This document shows positions 62,497-64,000 of a DNA stretch of 64,000 bases, piece by piece. Under the pieces are notes generated by a model. That model did not search any database, had not been told where the DNA came from, and saw nothing but the letters and a program-made list of their open reading frames with translations. The stretch is from contig NC_079518.1 of assembly GCF_000801105.2 (NCBI RefSeq), forward strand, positions 25,834,800 to 25,898,799. Direction: 5' to 3'. Position 1 is the first letter of the stretch. Each line of letters starts with the position of its first letter. This DNA comes from Raphanus sativus (taxonomy: Eukaryota; Streptophyta; Magnoliopsida; Brassicales; Brassicaceae). The translations under genes were made by a program, and so were the position numbers.

Positions 62497-63140
62497 CTAA
62501 GACCAGCCAAACCAGTAATCCAGAATATAAACCAGACCCTAAGAGAATGGGTAAACCAAATATGCTATGAAACATGTCCAAAGGGGATAAGTTGTGCGGA
62601 AGCTAGCAAAACCTCCCATCACCAGTAAAACTATAAGAATAACCAACACTTCCGATGAGAAGTTCCACGTTAGTCCTCTTAGGCTAACGATCACTAAGAA
62701 CACTGAGAGATAGAGAATGTTGTTCATTGTCACTCCACCACATAGATGTGACAAAACAAACACCATGAAAGAGGGCTATAGTAAACTATAAAGAGATAGA
62801 AAAATGGCTCAGTTCATTAAACAAACAGACATGGGAGAAAGTTAGGGAAGTTGTTATGATCTTTTTACGAGAGGCGAAGATGATGGCAGAGACAGCTTCA
62901 CTTGAGTTGGTGGCTGAGGCAAAGCAATGAAAGAAATGAAGAAATATGGGATCCATGTTGCTGCTAAGAAGTTATTAAATGTGTCCACTAAAGGATCAGC
63001 AAATGACTGCTCCTGAGAGTAGCAAAAAAGCTTCTTTATTGGTGATCCATTTCGGGTCTGCAATCTCCCCTGATTCCTCATCATTCTCACCATTTTTATT
63101 ATCTCACAACAGAGCGTGCTCTCTCTCTTTGTTTGCTGCA
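62497..63140 (-). pseudogene. NCL-type Na/Ca exchanger C-terminal fragment, broken
   Basis: NCL proteins are tonoplast cation/calcium exchangers with central EF-hands. Two exon remnants are readable on the minus strand: about 62858-63135 (ADPKWITNKEAF in one frame, FADPLVDTFNNFLAATWIPY in another) and 62497-62735 (VTMNNILYLSVFL, FSSEVLVILIVLLVMGGFAS, FRTTYPLWTCFIAYLVYPFS). Lesions: a stop codon in the upstream linker near 63110, a deletion with frameshift near 63005, loss of one base in the conserved LPLATNSSEA motif near 62916, and TAG at 62539-62541 replacing the leucine before GLVYILDYWFGWS. It is a partial duplicate of the gene whose last codons lie at the window edge. Confidence 0.85.
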
Positions 63141-63188
63141 CAAGACACACAAAAAATAAGTTCTAGCGAGAGTTTCAAATGAGGTATC

Positions 63189-63510
63189 TGTAACGCCCCG
63201 CCAGCTCACTCGTCATGTGGGTCCCGTTCCGTCTGACAGACAGTGCATTAATTTTTACAAAGACTTGAATTAATTGTTTACTAACCCTGAAATCACCACA
63301 TGACATTTTTCCGTGCTTTGGTCTCACTCGCACGCTATCGCGAATAACTTCTCGATAGATCACACATCTTTCCACTACTCAAACTCAAGCACGCTTAACT
63401 CTGGAGTTCTATACGGATGTTTGTTGGAAGATATAAGCGCACTTTGTTGATATAGGTATTCAAATCAATTGTCTTAAGCCTTTCCATGTATCACAATTCG
63501 AGATGTTACA
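63189..63510. mobile_element. LTR-like repeat, TGTAAC...GTTACA
   Basis: A 322-base segment starts TGTAACGCCCCGCC and ends GATGTTACA, the mirror-type ends common to plant LTRs. The following 'attcacctcctctcaaaa' and 'gcaacgtcctcgttacgcc' also look repeat-derived. There is no partner LTR and no evident target duplication. It separates two NCL fragments of opposite orientation. Confidence 0.5.
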
Positions 63511-63584
63511 ATTCACCTCCTCTCAAAAAATGCAACGTCCTCGTTACGCCCCACGACATGTCTCAAGACGCCTATCGGATCCAA

Positions 63585-63755
63585 AATTTTGACAAAAATG
63601 ATGCGTTGGAAAAGTTCTCTAATGACAAGACTCTTGATGAGCAAGTTGATCATGAAGAGTTTATATGTGGGATTAAGCGTTGGCTTATTCAGGCAATGGG
63701 AAATGCTTGTCCTTCTGCTCCTGATGTCGGTACTAGTATAATGAAGTACCTTAAA
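63585..63755 (+). pseudogene. NCL EF-hand exon fragment, inverted
   Basis: On the plus strand, opposite to the other NCL fragments, the reading NFDKNDALEKFSNDKTLDEQ-VDHEEFICGIKRWLIQA matches the EF-hand-containing central part of NCL. The fragment then gives TSIMKYL and dissolves into NCL 3' flank-like sequence. It has no exons on either side in this orientation, so it is a rearranged piece. Confidence 0.7.
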
Positions 63756-63968
63756 ATCTCAGGAACTAACTTTAAGTTATACACCAAAGAAATAAGAAAG
63801 ATAATATATCTTTATTCTTTAATAGTGAGTATTTCAAACATCCATCATCACTGACAAATCTCAGGAACTAACTTTAAGTTATACACTCACAAATCCATAA
63901 CATAAAGAGAGAAATAAAAGCAAAACACGCCAAGAACAAACTCAAGTCTTGTCACCAAATCTTTTGAA

Positions 63969-64000
63969 CTACGACCAGCCAAACCAGTAATCAAGAATAT
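63969..64000 (-). CDS. NCL: C-terminal codons of an NCL-type cation/calcium exchanger (gene continues beyond the window)
   Basis: The last ten codons before the window end read ILDYWFGWS and TAG on the minus strand, the exact C-terminus expected for NCL. The 3' flank (63790-63968) is duplicated downstream of the broken copy at 62330-62496. The position next to TCP3 fits Arabidopsis At1g53210. Too little is visible to say whether this copy is intact. Confidence 0.75.
   Translation of the reverse strand, partial: ILDYWFGWS

Overview
This is a 64-kb stretch of plant nuclear DNA from the Brassicaceae, most likely a Brassica or close relative such as Raphanus. The coding genes read as near-identical orthologues of Arabidopsis thaliana genes. 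Their order matches, in reverse, the Arabidopsis chromosome 1 segment around At1g53210 to At1g53310 as I remember it. I see no bacterial, viral or organellar genes and no CRISPR array. I found no new multi-gene system. The novelty lies in gene decay and layered transposon history.

Layout. 1-8.3 kb: AT-rich intergenic DNA with one degraded TPR-gene fragment. 8.3-12.6 kb: a complete phosphoenolpyruvate carboxylase gene (PPC1, +). 14.4-16.9 kb: a complete TPR/thioredoxin-like gene (TTL1, -). 17-26 kb: intergenic DNA with a deleted Copia element (-, with both LTRs and a target-site duplication) and a fold-back element; the galactosyltransferase gene expected here is not visible. 26.5-30.1 kb: a decayed DJ-1-type gene (+) with a second, nearly intact-frame Copia remnant inserted in an exon. 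30.2-37.6 kb: a Helitron- and satellite-rich insertion bracketed by a duplicated piece of the DJ-1 3' flank. 37.6-39.4 kb: a single-exon ABCG half-transporter (ABCG10-like, -). 40.6-42.1 kb: a NUMOD3-motif protein gene (-) that diverges from a UBA2-type two-RRM RNA-binding protein gene (+, 42.4-43.4 kb) across a short shared promoter. 45.1-52.4 kb: a run of Helitron-type elements, one with a MITE nested near its 5' end. 52.9-54.7 kb: mitochondrial malate dehydrogenase (+). 57.6-58.6 kb: a TCP3-like transcription factor (+) with a miR319 site. 60-62.1 kb: a duplicated block carrying one good tRNA gene and one decayed copy. 62.5-64 kb: scrambled remnants of an NCL-type cation exchanger, and at the very edge the last codons of what may be the surviving gene.

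Function. PPC1 and malate dehydrogenase are neighbours in anaplerotic/malate metabolism, but they sit together because of ancestral gene order, not as an operon. The other genes are independent: protein scaffolding, membrane transport, RNA binding and leaf-development transcription control. Exon boundaries were worked out by hand from GT-AG sites, reading-frame continuity and remembered Arabidopsis proteins. All multi-exon genes called intact keep a continuous frame.
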